Part shown: positions 45,184 to 54,554 of the stretch, in pieces
Layout of the letters: each line of letters starts with the position of its first letter
How positions within the stretch are numbered: position 1 is the stretch's first letter
NCBI RefSeq assembly: GCF_002073975.1
Contig: NZ_CP020384.1
Span: 186,001-250,000, forward strand
Direction: 5' to 3'
DNA from: Rhodovulum sp. MB263
GTDB taxonomy: Bacteria; Pseudomonadota; Alphaproteobacteria; Rhodobacterales; Rhodobacteraceae
Length of the DNA stretch: 64,000 bases
The notes under the pieces: generated by a model
Database searches by the model: none
Told to the model about the DNA's origin: nothing
The model's input: only the letters and a program-made list of their open reading frames with translations
Position numbers and translations under genes: made by a program

Positions 45184-47109
45184 ATGCGCGCCCTGATCCT
45201 GACCGTCCTGATCTTGCTGGCCTCTCCCGTCCTCGCGGCCGATCCGGGCCCGCTGTCCAAGGCCATGGTCGCGGTGCGCGCCGACCGCTGGGCCGAGGCC
45301 CGTCAGCTGGCACGCCCGGCCGGTCAGGTCGCGCTCGACATCGTCGAGTGGCGGCGGCTGCGCGCGGGCGAGGGCCGGCTTGACGACTACCGCGCCTTTC
45401 TGGCCCGCAATCCCGACTGGCCGGGGCTCGGCAAGGTCCGGAGCGCGGCCGAGGGCGTCATCGCGGCCAGCGACGATCCGGCCGCGGTGGTGGCCTTTTT
45501 CGGCTCCCGCGATCCGGTGACCGGCGAGGGCGCGCTGCGGCTGGCCGAGGCCGAGGCCGCGCTGGGCCGCAGGGGCAAGGCCGAGGAGGTCGCGGTGTCG
45601 GCCTGGCGCAGGCTGCCGCTTGCCGAGCCGGTGCAGGCGGCGCTTCTGGCGCGCTATGGCGCGGCGCTTGCGGGCCATCACAGGGCCCGGCTCGATACGC
45701 TGCTCTGGGACGGGCATGACATTTCGGCCGGTCGGATGCTGGGCCTCGTGCCCGAGGGCTGGCAGAAGCTTGCCGCGGCACGGATCGCGCTGCGCAACCA
45801 GAGCCCCGGCGTCGATGCTCTGATCGCGGCGGTGCCCGCCGCGCTGCGCGACGATCCGGGGCTGGCCTATGAGCGCTTCATGTGGCGCACCCGCAAGGGC
45901 CGGGGCGAGGATGCGATCGCGCTTCTGGACGAGCGCAGCGGATCGGCCGAAAGCCTCGGCCGTCCGGCGCGCTGGGCCGGGTGGCGGCGTTATTATGCCC
46001 ATCAGGTGCTGCGCGAGGGCAACCCGAAGCTCGCCTATCGGCTTGCCGCGCGCCACCATCTGAGCGCGGGGGCAAGCTATGCCGAGCTGGAATGGCTGTC
46101 GGGCTTCATCGCGCTGCGCTTCCTCGACAGGCCTGAGACCGCGCTGAAGCACTTCCGCGCCTTCGAGGCGGCGGTCCGGACCCCGATCAGCCTTGGTCGG
46201 GCGGGCTACTGGGAGGGGCGCGCGCTCGAGGCGATGGGCCATCCGCAGGAGGCCCGCGCCGCCTATGCGACGGGGGCGCAGTTCCAGACCAGCTTCTACG
46301 GGCTTCTGTCGGCCGAGCGGGGCGGCATCGCCATGGACCCCTCGCTGACCGGCAAAGACCATTACCCCGACTGGCGCGCCCAGCCCTTTGCCCGCGGCTC
46401 GGTGATCGCGGCCGCCTTGCTGCTGCATGAGGCGGGCGAGCAGAACCTCGTCGAGATGTTCCTGACCCATCTTGCCGAAACCGCCGATCCGGCCGGGCAG
46501 CGCGCGCTGGCCGGGCTGGCGCTGGAGCTGAACGACCACCATGTCGCGCTGCGCATCGCCAAGACCGCGGCCGAGACCGGCAATGTCATGGTCGAGGCCT
46601 ATTTCCCGGTCACCACGATCGCCCGCAGCCGCCATCCGGTCCCGACCGAGCTGGTGTTGTCGATCGTGCGCCGCGAAAGCGAGTTCGACCCGACGGTGGC
46701 CAGCGGCGCCGGGGCTCTGGGGCTGATGCAGCTGATGCCGACCACGGCCAAGGCGATGGCCGACAAGCTGTCGGTGCGCTATTCCAGCTCGGCCCTGACC
46801 GCCGATCCGGCCTATAACGCGCGTCTCGGCGCGGCCTATCTGGCGCATCTGGTCGAAGAGTTCGGGTCCAATCCGGTACTGGTCGCCGCGGCCTATAATG
46901 CCGGGCCCAGCCGGGCGCATCGCTGGGTCGCCGAACAGGGCGATCCGCGCGCGGCCGGGGTCGACGTGATCGACTGGATCGAGCTGATCCCCTTCACCGA
47001 GACCCGCAATTACGTGATGCGGGTCACGGAATCGCTGCCGATCTACCGGGCGCGGCTGGCGGGCCGGACCGGAGCGCTCAGCCTCTCGAAAGAGCTGAAG
47101 TCGAACTGA
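45184..47109 (+). CDS. slt: Soluble lytic murein transglycosylase (Slt70 type)
   Basis: A 641-residue periplasmic enzyme that cleaves glycan strands to 1,6-anhydro-muropeptides. Signal peptide 1-19 (ending VLA) is followed by a long alpha-helical superhelix of TPR-like repeats (about 20-470) and the catalytic domain. Catalytic Glu498 lies in [20 protein letters not shown], with MPTTAKAMA and [12 protein letters not shown] following. ATG at 45184 gives the signal peptide; the frame before it is not signal-like. dapA is divergent. Confidence 0.93.
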   Translation: MRALILTVLILLASPVLAADPGPLSKAMVAVRADRWAEARQLARPAGQVALDIVEWRRLRAGEGRLDDYRAFLARNPDWPGLGKVRSAAEGVIAASDDPAAVVAFFGSRDPVTGEGALRLAEAEAALGRRGKAEEVAVSAWRRLPLAEPVQAALLARYGAALAGHHRARLDTLLWDGHDISAGRMLGLVPEGWQKLAAARIALRNQSPGVDALIAAVPAALRDDPGLAYERFMWRTRKGRGEDAIALLDERSGSAESLGRPARWAGWRRYYAHQVLREGNPKLAYRLAARHHLSAGASYAELEWLSGFIALRFLDRPETALKHFRAFEAAVRTPISLGRAGYWEGRALEAMGHPQEARAAYATGAQFQTSFYGLLSAERGGIAMDPSLTGKDHYPDWRAQPFARGSVIAAALLLHEAGEQNLVEMFLTHLAETADPAGQRALAGLALELNDHHVALRIAKTAAETGNVMVEAYFPVTTIARSRHPVPTELVLSIVRRESEFDPTVASGAGALGLMQLMPTTAKAMADKLSVRYSSSALTADPAYNARLGAAYLAHLVEEFGSNPVLVAAAYNAGPSRAHRWVAEQGDPRAAGVDVIDWIELIPFTETRNYVMRVTESLPIYRARLAGRTGALSLSKELKSN

Positions 47110-47130
47110 GCGCCGGTCGTCTGGCGCGGT

Positions 47131-47165
47131 GCCGGGCGGGGCTGTCGCTCCTGCCCGGCTGGCTT
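47131..47165 (+). terminator. Possible terminator after slt
   Basis: GCCGGGC (47131-47137) pairs with GCCCGGC (47153-47159) around a 15-base loop and is followed by TGGCTTT. The T run is weak. The rest of the 270-base gap to the exporter gene shows nothing else. Confidence 0.4.
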
Positions 47166-47382
47166 TGCATCCCTGCCCAGCCCTGACGCGTGAAAGCCTG
47201 ACGCGCGCCCGGTCCGCGCTGCCGCCCCCGGGCGCAGTTGCCGGGACTATGGCCTCATGGGGGCGTCCGTCCGCTGCAAGGGCCGGACCCGCCTGGATCG
47301 CCCGTGAATCGCGCCGGGCGGCCCGCTGGCGCCGTTCCGTTTTTCGTGCTGCCCCGGAGCTGCCCCGGATCTGTTCAGGCGC

Positions 47383-48276
47383 TCAGACCGGCCCGGCTCC
47401 GCCCGCCCGACCTGCCCGCACCCGCTCGCGCCAGGCGGTGAAAAGCCCCGCCGCCACGACGATGGTCCCGCCCACCACGACATTGGCGTGCAGCGTCTCG
47501 TGGAAGACCGCGAGCCCGAAGGCCGAGGCGAAGACGAGCTGCAGATAGGCGAAGGGCTGCACGGCGCTGGCCTCGGCCACCTCATAGGTCTTGATCAGCA
47601 GGAAATGTCCCAGCGCGCCCGAGACGCAGAGCCCGGCCATGAAGCCCCAGTCGGCTGCCGTCATCGGCTCCCAGCTCCAGAGCCCGACGAGGGTGGCGGC
47701 GACCGCACCGGTGGTGCCGGTCCAGAAGAAGCTGGTCGCGGCGCTGTCCTCGCGGGCGACATAGCGGGTGAGAAGCCCGTAGATGGCGAACAGCGTCGCG
47801 GCGGCCAGCGGGATCAGCGCCAGCGGCGAGAACACCCGCACGCCCGGCGCGAGGATCACCAGAACGCCAGCGAAGCCCACGCCGATCGCGCACCAGCGCC
47901 GCCAGCCGACCTTCTCGCCCAGGACCGGGCCGGACAGCGCCGCGATCATCAGCGGATAGGAGGCGAAGACCGAATGGCTCTCGATCAGGCCGAGATGGGT
48001 GAAGGCCGCGATCATCACCCAGATCTCGGCCACCAGCACCAGCCCGCGCAGGGTCTGCAGCACCGGCATCCGGGTGCGTGCCGCCGCCGACAGGCTGCCC
48101 GCGTTGCGCCGCGCCAGCACCATCACGAAGGCCGCGAAGAACCAGTAGCGGATCATCACCACCATCGGGATGTTGTAGTGATCCGCCAGATGGCGCGAGA
48201 GCACGTCCTGCGCCGAGAAGACGAAGGTCGTGGCGATCATCAGAAGGATCCCCAGCCGGGTGTTCTGCCGGGTCAT
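47383..48276 (-). CDS. EamA/DMT-family membrane transporter
   Basis: A 297-residue protein with ten predicted helices in two EamA repeats. It starts TRLGILLMIATTFVFSAQDVLSR, and the two halves each contain the WF..R / LG.....W pattern. Members export amino acids or other metabolites; the substrate is unknown. Its start overlaps the stop of the mnmD gene (ATGA). Confidence 0.9.
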   Translation of the reverse strand: MTRQNTRLGILLMIATTFVFSAQDVLSRHLADHYNIPMVVMIRYWFFAAFVMVLARRNAGSLSAAARTRMPVLQTLRGLVLVAEIWVMIAAFTHLGLIESHSVFASYPLMIAALSGPVLGEKVGWRRWCAIGVGFAGVLVILAPGVRVFSPLALIPLAAATLFAIYGLLTRYVAREDSAATSFFWTGTTGAVAATLVGLWSWEPMTAADWGFMAGLCVSGALGHFLLIKTYEVAEASAVQPFAYLQLVFASAFGLAVFHETLHANVVVGGTIVVAAGLFTAWRERVRAGRAGGAGPV

Positions 48277-48947
48277 GACAGGTGTCCCACGCTCATGTGG
48301 CGCTTGCGCCCGAAGCCCGGGCGGCGGCTGACCTCGAAGCCCGCCGCGGCCAGGCCGCGCCGGACGAAGCCCGCCGCGGTATAGGTGGCGGCGGTGCCGC
48401 CGGGGGCGGTGTGGCGGGCGACCTCGGCCATCAGCCCGGGCGACCAGAGTTCGGGGTTCCTGGCGGGCGAGAAGCCGTCGAGAAACCAGGCATCGGCCCG
48501 GCCCTCCCAGGCGGGCAGGGTCTCGCGCGCGTCGCCTTCGACGATCTCGGCGATCAGCCCGTCGGTCTCGATCCGGCGCGCACCCTCCGCCCAGGCGGCG
48601 ATCAGCGGGTCGGCCACGGCACGGGCCTCGGGGAAGGCCGACAGCGCGCGCTCCATCTCTTCGGCGCTCATCGGGAAGGCCTCGAAGCTGGTAAAGCGCA
48701 AGGGGCCTTCCGTTCCGGCCGCCCGCCAGGCGATCAGCGCCGCCAGCAGGTTCAGCCCGGTGCCGAAGCCCAGCTCGGCGATGTGAAAGCCCGGGGCGAA
48801 GCGGCCGGGCAGGCCGTTGCCGTCTAGAAACACATGGCGGGTCTCGGCCAGCCCGTCGGCGATCGAAAAATAGGGATCGTCGAAGCGGGTCGAGACCGGC
48901 ACCCCACCCTCGCGCCATTCGATCCCGGCGCGCTGGTCACGGGGCAG
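48273..48947 (-). CDS. mnmD: MnmD-type tRNA 5-aminomethyl-2-thiouridine methyltransferase
   Basis: A protein of about 224 residues matching the methyltransferase half of MnmC, which completes mnm5s2U34 in tRNA. It carries IEWREGGVPVSTRFDDPYFS, AETRHVFLDGN, IAELGFGTGLNLL (SAM site) and AWFLDGFSPARNPELW. The FAD half is absent from this frame but may be the divergent gene 50 bases away. The start is uncertain: no ATG, GTG or TTG fits the conserved IEW region without overlapping that gene. CTG at 48947 gives a natural N-terminus; GTG at 49004 or 48902 are alternatives. Confidence 0.85.
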   Translation of the reverse strand: MPRDQRAGIEWREGGVPVSTRFDDPYFSIADGLAETRHVFLDGNGLPGRFAPGFHIAELGFGTGLNLLAALIAWRAAGTEGPLRFTSFEAFPMSAEEMERALSAFPEARAVADPLIAAWAEGARRIETDGLIAEIVEGDARETLPAWEGRADAWFLDGFSPARNPELWSPGLMAEVARHTAPGGTAATYTAAGFVRRGLAAAGFEVSRRPGFGRKRHMSVGHLS

Positions 48948-48997
48948 CGGATCGCCTAGACCGCTGGCGGATTCTTCGGGGCAAGGGGGCGGAACGG

Positions 48998-50044
48998 ATG
49001 GCACGGGTCGATGTAACTGTGATGGGGGCAGGGGTGTTCGGGCTCTCTTCGGCCTATGCCTGCGCGCGGCGCGGCGCAAGGGTGCGCGTCGTCGAATGGT
49101 CGCATCCCGGCGCGGGGGCGAGCGGCACGCCGGTCGGCGCACTCAGCCCGCATGTGCCCGAGCAATGGAACCCCAAGAAGCAGTTCCAGTTCGAAAGCCT
49201 GATCGCCTCCGAGGCATTCTGGGCGGAGGTCGAGGCCGAAAGCGGCCTGAAGACCGGCTATGGCCGGGTCGGGCGCTATCAGCCGCTCGCGGATGAAAAA
49301 GCGCTGGCCCGCGCCCGGGACCGTGCCGTCGAGGCCGAAACGCTTTGGCAGGGGCGCGCGGCCTGGCGGGTGATCCGGGCGGCCGAGGCTGGGGGTCTTG
49401 TGCCCGAGACGGCCTCGGGCTGGCTGGTCCATGACACGCTGTCGGCCCGGATCGCGCCGCGCGCCGCTTGCGCGGCTCTGGCCGAGGCCATCCGCGTGCG
49501 GGGAGGCGAGGTGTCCTGCGGTGCCGAGGGTCCGATTGAGGGGCGAGTGATCTGGGCCACGGGCTATCCGGGGCTGGCTGCGCTCTCGGCCGATCTCGAC
49601 CGTCAGGTCGGCAGCGGCGTCAAGGGACAGGCGGCGATCCTTGCGCATGATGCGGGCGCGGTGCCGCAGGTCTATGCCGATGGTGTGCTGATCGTGCCCC
49701 ATGCCGATGGCACGGTCGCCGTGGGCTCGACCTCGGAACGCGAGTTCGACGATCCCTACAGCACCGATGCGCGGCTCGACGCGGTGATCGACCGGGCGCG
49801 GGCGGTCTGTCCGGCGCTTGCGGGCGCCGAGGTGATCGAGCGCTGGGCGGGCGTGCGCCCGCGCGCGAAGACCATCGCGCCGATGCTGGGTCCCTGGCCC
49901 GGGCGGCCGGGGCATTTCGTGGCCAATGGCGGCTTCAAGATCGGGATCGGGCTGGCGCCAAAGGTGGGCGAGCTGATGGCAGCGCTGGTTCTGGAGGGTC
50001 GGGACGACATCCCCGAAGGCTTCCGGATCGAGGCGAGTCTTTGA
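48998..50044 (+). CDS. FAD-dependent oxidoreductase (DAO family), MnmC C-terminal-like
   Basis: A 348-residue flavoprotein with the dinucleotide motif VMGAGVFGLSSAYACARRG, GAGASGTPVGALSPH and a C-terminal GVRPRAKTIAPMLGPWPGRPGHFVANGGFKIG. The GASG..GAL..P block resembles the FAD domain of MnmC, which removes the carboxymethyl group from tRNA U34. Its divergent neighbour is MnmD, so a split MnmC is plausible; general D-amino acid or sarcosine oxidase activity is the alternative. The ATG sits 50 bases from the proposed mnmD start. Confidence 0.85.
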   Translation: MARVDVTVMGAGVFGLSSAYACARRGARVRVVEWSHPGAGASGTPVGALSPHVPEQWNPKKQFQFESLIASEAFWAEVEAESGLKTGYGRVGRYQPLADEKALARARDRAVEAETLWQGRAAWRVIRAAEAGGLVPETASGWLVHDTLSARIAPRAACAALAEAIRVRGGEVSCGAEGPIEGRVIWATGYPGLAALSADLDRQVGSGVKGQAAILAHDAGAVPQVYADGVLIVPHADGTVAVGSTSEREFDDPYSTDARLDAVIDRARAVCPALAGAEVIERWAGVRPRAKTIAPMLGPWPGRPGHFVANGGFKIGIGLAPKVGELMAALVLEGRDDIPEGFRIEASL

Positions 50045-50047
50045 GCC

Positions 50048-50287
50048 TCAGCGCCGGCCGATATAGGTCTGGTAGGCCCAGATCAGGGCCATCGCGCCCA
50101 GCACCGCCCCGACAAGACCGGCCAGCGCGCCGGTGATGGCCAGCAGGAGGCGGATCAGCAGTCCGCCGATCAAAGCGCCGAAAACGCCCAGCGCGACGGT
50201 CGTCAGCATATCGGCCTCGACCCGCATGATCCGGGTGGCGAGGAAACCGGCCGCAGCCCCGATGATGAGAAGAAAGACCATGCCCAT
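50048..50287 (-). CDS. GlsB/YeaQ/YmgE-family small membrane protein
   Basis: A 79-residue hydrophobic protein with three membrane segments (about 2-16, 29-48 and 52-73) and the Gly-rich pattern of the transglycosylase-associated / GlsB family (GAAAGFLATRIM, GVFGALIGGLLIRLL). Relatives respond to envelope stress, but their mechanism is unknown. It is convergent with the FAD gene, with a 3-base gap. Two in-frame ATG codons (50287 and 50281) are possible. Confidence 0.8.
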   Translation of the reverse strand: MGMVFLLIIGAAAGFLATRIMRVEADMLTTVALGVFGALIGGLLIRLLLAITGALAGLVGAVLGAMALIWAYQTYIGRR

Positions 50288-51097
50288 GGCCTGAATATGG
50301 GGCGCGCGCCAGGCGTTTGCCAGAGCGGTTCGTTGCGATCCGTGTCCCGGGACAGGGACCCGCGGGATTTCGGCCGCCCCGGATCGGACACATTGGCCCG
50401 GTCGGCCGCATTCCGTCCTGCCCCGGCCTCGGTTCCTGAGAACGCCGAACGGCGCCTCGGGACGCGTGGCCGGACACGTGCCCTGTTCGGGCCATGGCGC
50501 GTCCGGTCCCGGGTCCGAGGCGGGCGGCGAGACGGGGTTCTGGCTCTGCGGCATGGGCCAGGTGTGGCGGCAAAACCGCGGCCATCCCGGGGTCCAGACC
50601 ATCCTCGCCCCTCGCTCGTCGCGCAAGCGCGGGAAGATCCGCAGGGATCGGGCCTCTGCCCGGGCCTTGTCGTCATCCGGGTGGCGGGCGTTGCCGTTTT
50701 CCGCTTCGTCTCTCGGCCGCGCCCCCCGGTCCGCCGATCCCCTCCGCCGGTCCCTGCGCCGGGGCTGTCGGCGCTGAGCTGGCCCACTGTCCCGGCCACA
50801 GACCCGGAGCCCTTGCGCAGATCCGGGAGCGGTGCGGCGGGACGCGCGGCGAAGACGGATCTGCCCGCCATTCCCTTCGACCGCGCCGCCCTGCGGCAGG
50901 GGAAGATCCGGACGGCTTTGATCGCCACACTGCATCATGCCACCGTCACGGGACTTTCCGGAAGGCCTGCCACAATTTACAGGGGCGCCCCCGCGCAAGA
51001 ACCGACGCGGGGGGGCTTTCCGCCCGAATAAGAGAGAGGCTGGCAGGCTCCGGCTGCCGACACCCGAAACCGCGCGCGCGAGCGGTGCCGTCCCGCC
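50288..51097. other. Long intergenic region with a GC hairpin
   Basis: No gene could be supported in these 810 bases; frames are Arg/Pro-rich and lack known motifs. A GC-rich hairpin is present: GCCCCCGCG (50987-50995) against CGCGGGGGGGC (51006-51016), followed by TTTC. It would stop plus-strand transcription, but no plus gene lies upstream. It may be left from a deleted gene. Confidence 0.5.
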
Positions 51098-52039
51098 TTA
51101 GATCGAGGCCATCACGAAATCCGGATGGATGCCCGCCGCGCGACAGCAGGACTGGCAGGACAGGGATTTCAGCGCGCCGTGATCGGTCACTAGGGCGCTG
51201 CGATAGCCAAGCGCCCGGCCGCCCAGGATATCGGTATGCAGCGTGTCGCCCACCATCAGCACCCGGTCCGGCGGAATGCCCGCTCCGGCGCGCAGCCGGG
51301 CCAGATCGAAGACCGAGGGGAAGGGCTTGCCGCAGAAGACGGGCAGCTGCCCCGTGGCATCGGCCAGCCGGTGAGCCCAATAGCCCGGTTCGAGCGACAG
51401 CCCGGTCTCGCGCGGGGCCACCAGATCGGGATTGCCGCAGAAGACCGGGCGCGGCCGGGCGGCAAGGGCTTGTGCCAGAAGGCTCTGGCGCGTCTCGTTC
51501 CAGCCCGAGGCACCGATCAGCAGGAAGCCGTCGACTCCGGCATAGGTCTCGGGATCGTCGCCGAGAAAGCTGACCGTCAGATCGCCGAGATCCTCGCGGC
51601 CATGCCCGTCATCCAGCATGATGCCCCAGTGCCGCCGGTCGCCCGCAAGGGTGGCCAGCAGCGCCTCGCGGCTCGAGGAGACCTCGGCGGCGGTGAAATC
51701 GAAGCCGAGCCGCTGCCAGCGGGCCATCATGTGGCGCTTGGGGTAGCCGGCCGAATTCGAGACCACGGCGACGCGTTTGCCCGCGGCCCTGAGGGCCCCG
51801 ATCCGGTCCGCGGCGCCGGGGATCGGCGTCTCGCCCACATTCAGCATGCCATAGGCATCGAGCAGGACCAGGTCGACCTCGCCGACCGCCTCGGAGAGCG
51901 AGGCGACCGGCTGTGCGGCGCCCGCGTCCCGGGCTTGGGGCAGCCGGGGCCGGATCGCCTGATAGGCGGCGAAGGCCCAGGCCGCATCGCGGCCGTCCGT
52001 TTCCGGCGTATCGGTCAGCAGGCGGTTCGCGGCCCGCAT
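51098..52039 (-). CDS. HAD-superfamily hydrolase (TIGR01459-like, subclass IIA)
   Basis: A 313-residue HAD protein with a C2-type cap like NagD. Motif I is LVLLDAYGML: nucleophile Asp61 is present, but the usual second Asp is Tyr63, as in the TIGR01459 group where this position is aromatic. Motif II is VVSNSAG, motif III Lys lies in CGKPFPSVFD, and motif IV is MVGDTLHTDI. A C-terminal SCQSCCRAAG holds three Cys. It is the last gene of the phn-type transporter operon (start and upstream stop share TGATG), so it may act on the imported phospho-compound; this is inferred. Confidence 0.87.
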   Translation of the reverse strand: MRAANRLLTDTPETDGRDAAWAFAAYQAIRPRLPQARDAGAAQPVASLSEAVGEVDLVLLDAYGMLNVGETPIPGAADRIGALRAAGKRVAVVSNSAGYPKRHMMARWQRLGFDFTAAEVSSSREALLATLAGDRRHWGIMLDDGHGREDLGDLTVSFLGDDPETYAGVDGFLLIGASGWNETRQSLLAQALAARPRPVFCGNPDLVAPRETGLSLEPGYWAHRLADATGQLPVFCGKPFPSVFDLARLRAGAGIPPDRVLMVGDTLHTDILGGRALGYRSALVTDHGALKSLSCQSCCRAAGIHPDFVMASI

Positions 52040-52869
52040 CAGAGGATGCGCCGCCGCAGCCAGGCCGAGACGATCTCGCCCAGCAGGACCAGCCCGAGGA
52101 TGCACAGCAGCACCGTCGCCGCCTCCTGCCATTTGAAGGTGTCGATGGCCGATTGCAGGATGAGGCCGATGCCGCCCGCGCCCACCAGCCCCAGCACGGT
52201 CGATTCGCGCAGGTTGATGTCCCAGCGCAGGATCGCCACCGCCCAGAAGGTGGGCATGACCTGGGGCACGATGGCATAGAGGATCACCTTGGCGCGCGAG
52301 GCGCCGGTGGCTTCCAGCGCCTCGACCGGGCGCGGGTCGATCTCTTCGATCGCCTCGCCCAGAAGCTTGCCGACGAACCCGACCGACCGCAGCATGATCG
52401 CGACGATGCCGGCCACGATGCCGGGGCCGAAGATCGCCACGAAGAGCAGCGCCCAGATGATGGTGTTGATCGAGCGCGACGACACCAGGATGATCCGGCC
52501 GAGCCACAGCGTGGCGCGGTTCGGCGTGGTGTTCTGCGCCGCGAGCCAGGCCACCGGCAGCGAGATCAGGACGGCAAAGATGGTGGCGATGGTGGCGATG
52601 TTCACCGTCTCCCAGAGCACAAGCAGGATGGTGCCGAGATTGGTGGCATCGGGCGGGACCATGCGGCCGAAGAGATCGGCCATCTGCACCGGCGCATCCC
52701 AGACCCATTCCCAGATCACGTCGATCGAGGTGATGGACCAGCCGATCACCAGCGCGGCGAAAAGCAGGCCGAGATAGCGCGCGATCTGCTGGCGCGGCGT
52801 GTAGCGGTGCCAGTCCTCGGGGAAGGCCTCGCGCAGCGGCGCGGGCCGGGTCATGTCCTGATCGGTCAT
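52039..52869 (-). CDS. phnE: Phosphonate-type ABC transporter permease (second PhnE)
   Basis: A 276-residue inner-membrane permease of the PhnE family. It has about six helices, a longer cytoplasmic N-terminus than its paralogue, and the ABC coupling region EAIEEIDPRPVEALEATGASRAKVILYAIVPQ (in parts: EAIEEIDPRPVEAL, ATGASRAKVILYAI). It forms a channel pair with the neighbouring PhnE. The ATG overlaps the upstream stop by 4 bp, and the stop overlaps the HAD start by 1 bp. Confidence 0.92.
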   Translation of the reverse strand: MTDQDMTRPAPLREAFPEDWHRYTPRQQIARYLGLLFAALVIGWSITSIDVIWEWVWDAPVQMADLFGRMVPPDATNLGTILLVLWETVNIATIATIFAVLISLPVAWLAAQNTTPNRATLWLGRIILVSSRSINTIIWALLFVAIFGPGIVAGIVAIMLRSVGFVGKLLGEAIEEIDPRPVEALEATGASRAKVILYAIVPQVMPTFWAVAILRWDINLRESTVLGLVGAGGIGLILQSAIDTFKWQEAATVLLCILGLVLLGEIVSAWLRRRIL

Positions 52870-53675
52870 ATCCGCTTCCTGATCTGTCCGCTGATTGCCT
52901 CGCTGAGGAGGATCGCGCCGACGATGACGATGGTGATGGCGAGGGCGAAATCGTAGTCGTAGCGTCCGAAGGCATTGGCCAGGGTCGCGCCGATGCCGCC
53001 CGCGCCGACGATGCCGATCATGGCCGAGGCGCGCAGGTTGCTGTCGAGCTGGTAGATCGACAGCCCGATCAGCCGTGGCAGGATCTGCGGGAAGATGGCG
53101 TAGAACAGCACCGACAGATAGGGCGCCCCGGTGGCACGCAGCGCCTCGACCTGGCCGAAATCGATCTCCTCGATCCGCTCGGCCAGCATCTTGGCGACGA
53201 AGCCGATGGAATAGACGATCAGCGTCAGCACGCCCGCCAGCGGCCCGAAGCCCACCGCCTTGACGAAGAGGATGGCCACGATCACCGGATGAAAGCTGCG
53301 CGCGACGATGATCAGCGCCCGACCGAGATAGAAGACCGGCAGCGGCGCGATGTTGCGCGCGGCCATGAAGGCGGCGGGAACCGAGATCAGGACCCCGCCG
53401 AAGGAGGCCAGAACCGCGATCTTGAGGCTCTCGAGAAAACCGTCGATCAGCAGCCCGCTGCGCTCGAAATTCGGCGGGATCGACCCGCCGAAGATCCGCG
53501 CGGCCCGGCCGAAGCCCTGTGACACGCGCGCCCAGTCGATCGGCAGCGTGGCGATGGTGCCCAGGATATAGGCGGCGACCGCCAGCCACAGCGCCCAGCG
53601 CAGCAGCGGGTTGCGGATCATCCGTGGTTTCGACCAGCGGTCGGGCAGGGATGCGGGATCGGCGGGCGCGCTCAT
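52866..53675 (-). CDS. phnE: Phosphonate-type ABC transporter permease (first PhnE)
   Basis: A 269-residue PhnE permease with about six helices and the coupling motif RIEEIDFGQVEALRATGA followed by YAIFPQILPRLIG. It is paralogous to the next gene, and together they likely form a heterodimeric channel, as in many PhnCDEE systems. It overlaps phnC by 4 bp on one side and the second phnE by 4 bp on the other. Confidence 0.92.
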   Translation of the reverse strand: MSAPADPASLPDRWSKPRMIRNPLLRWALWLAVAAYILGTIATLPIDWARVSQGFGRAARIFGGSIPPNFERSGLLIDGFLESLKIAVLASFGGVLISVPAAFMAARNIAPLPVFYLGRALIIVARSFHPVIVAILFVKAVGFGPLAGVLTLIVYSIGFVAKMLAERIEEIDFGQVEALRATGAPYLSVLFYAIFPQILPRLIGLSIYQLDSNLRASAMIGIVGAGGIGATLANAFGRYDYDFALAITIVIVGAILLSEAISGQIRKRI

Positions 53676-54478
53676 GTGGCAAGCCTCGCGTCTGCGGCGG
53701 GCGCGGCCTCCGCGGCCCGGTCCTGCGCCCGGTCTTGCGACGGGATACCGGAATAGATCTCGTCCATCGCGTCATCGGTCAGATCGGCCGGCACGCTGTC
53801 GAAGATGATCCGGCCATAGCGCATGCCGACAATGCGGTCGGTATAGGCCTTGGCCTCGTTGACATTGTGGATGTTGATCAGCACCGGCAGCTTCAGCTCG
53901 CCCGCCAGATCGCGCAAAAGCTGCATGATCTGTTCCGAGGTCTTGGGATCGAGCGAGGCGGTCGGTTCGTCGGCCAGCAGGATCTCGGGGCGCTGCATCA
54001 GCGCGCGCACCACGCCCACGCGCTGGCGCTCGCCGCCCGACAGCTCGTCGGCGCGCTTGTCGGCGTAATGGGCGATGCCGACGCGCTCCATCAGTTCATA
54101 GGCGTGGCGGATTTCCTCGCGCGGGTAGCGCCGGGTCAGCGCCGCCCAGGTCGAGAGGTAACCCAGCCGGCCCGACTGCACATTCTCCATCACCGTCAGC
54201 CGGTCGACGAGGTTGAAGCCCTGGAACACCATGCCGATCTTGCGCCGCGCCTCGCGCAGCCTGCGGCCATGCAGCCCGGTCAGCTCGGTGCCGTTCAGCA
54301 CGATGCTGCCCGAGCTCGGCACGACCAGCTTGTTGATGCAGCGCAGAAGCGTGCTCTTGCCCGCGCCCGAGGAGCCGATCACCGAGACGACGGTCTCGCC
54401 CTCGATGGTCAGGTTGAGGTTCTTCAGCACCGGGTCGCCGGTGCCGTATCGTTTGACGAGATCGGTGATCTTCAGCAT
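53672..54478 (-). CDS. phnC: Phosphonate-type ABC transporter ATP-binding protein
   Basis: A 268-residue ATPase: Walker A GSSGAGKST (35-43), Q-loop VFQGFNLV, signature LSGGERQRV (146-154), Walker B ILLADEP (166-172) and an H-loop INIHNVNEA. The Asn after the H-loop His and the FNLVDRLTV stretch are typical of PhnC. It energises uptake through the two PhnE proteins. The ATG at 54478 sits after GGAGCGC; a hairpin separates it from phnD. Confidence 0.94.
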   Translation of the reverse strand: MLKITDLVKRYGTGDPVLKNLNLTIEGETVVSVIGSSGAGKSTLLRCINKLVVPSSGSIVLNGTELTGLHGRRLREARRKIGMVFQGFNLVDRLTVMENVQSGRLGYLSTWAALTRRYPREEIRHAYELMERVGIAHYADKRADELSGGERQRVGVVRALMQRPEILLADEPTASLDPKTSEQIMQLLRDLAGELKLPVLINIHNVNEAKAYTDRIVGMRYGRIIFDSVPADLTDDAMDEIYSGIPSQDRAQDRAAEAAPAADARLAT

Positions 54479-54516
54479 GCATGCGCTCCGTCGGGACGGC
54501 GGGGGTCGGGAAACGG

Positions 54517-54541
54517 CGGGCGGGCCGCGCGGGCCCGCCCG
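54517..54541 (-). terminator. Hairpin between phnD and phnC
   Basis: GGGCGGGCC (54518-54526) and GGCCCGCCC (54532-54540) form a perfect stem, extended by C54517-G54541, with a GCGCG loop and no T run. Such a structure after a binding-protein gene commonly protects its mRNA or reduces read-through into the transporter genes. Confidence 0.6.
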
Positions 54542-54554
54542 GGGGCTGATGCCC

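Noticed and set aside
50288-51097. Long frames on both strands of the gap before the HAD gene
   Set aside because: Opposite-strand frames are equally open, a sign of GC bias rather than coding, and no motif was found in any of them.
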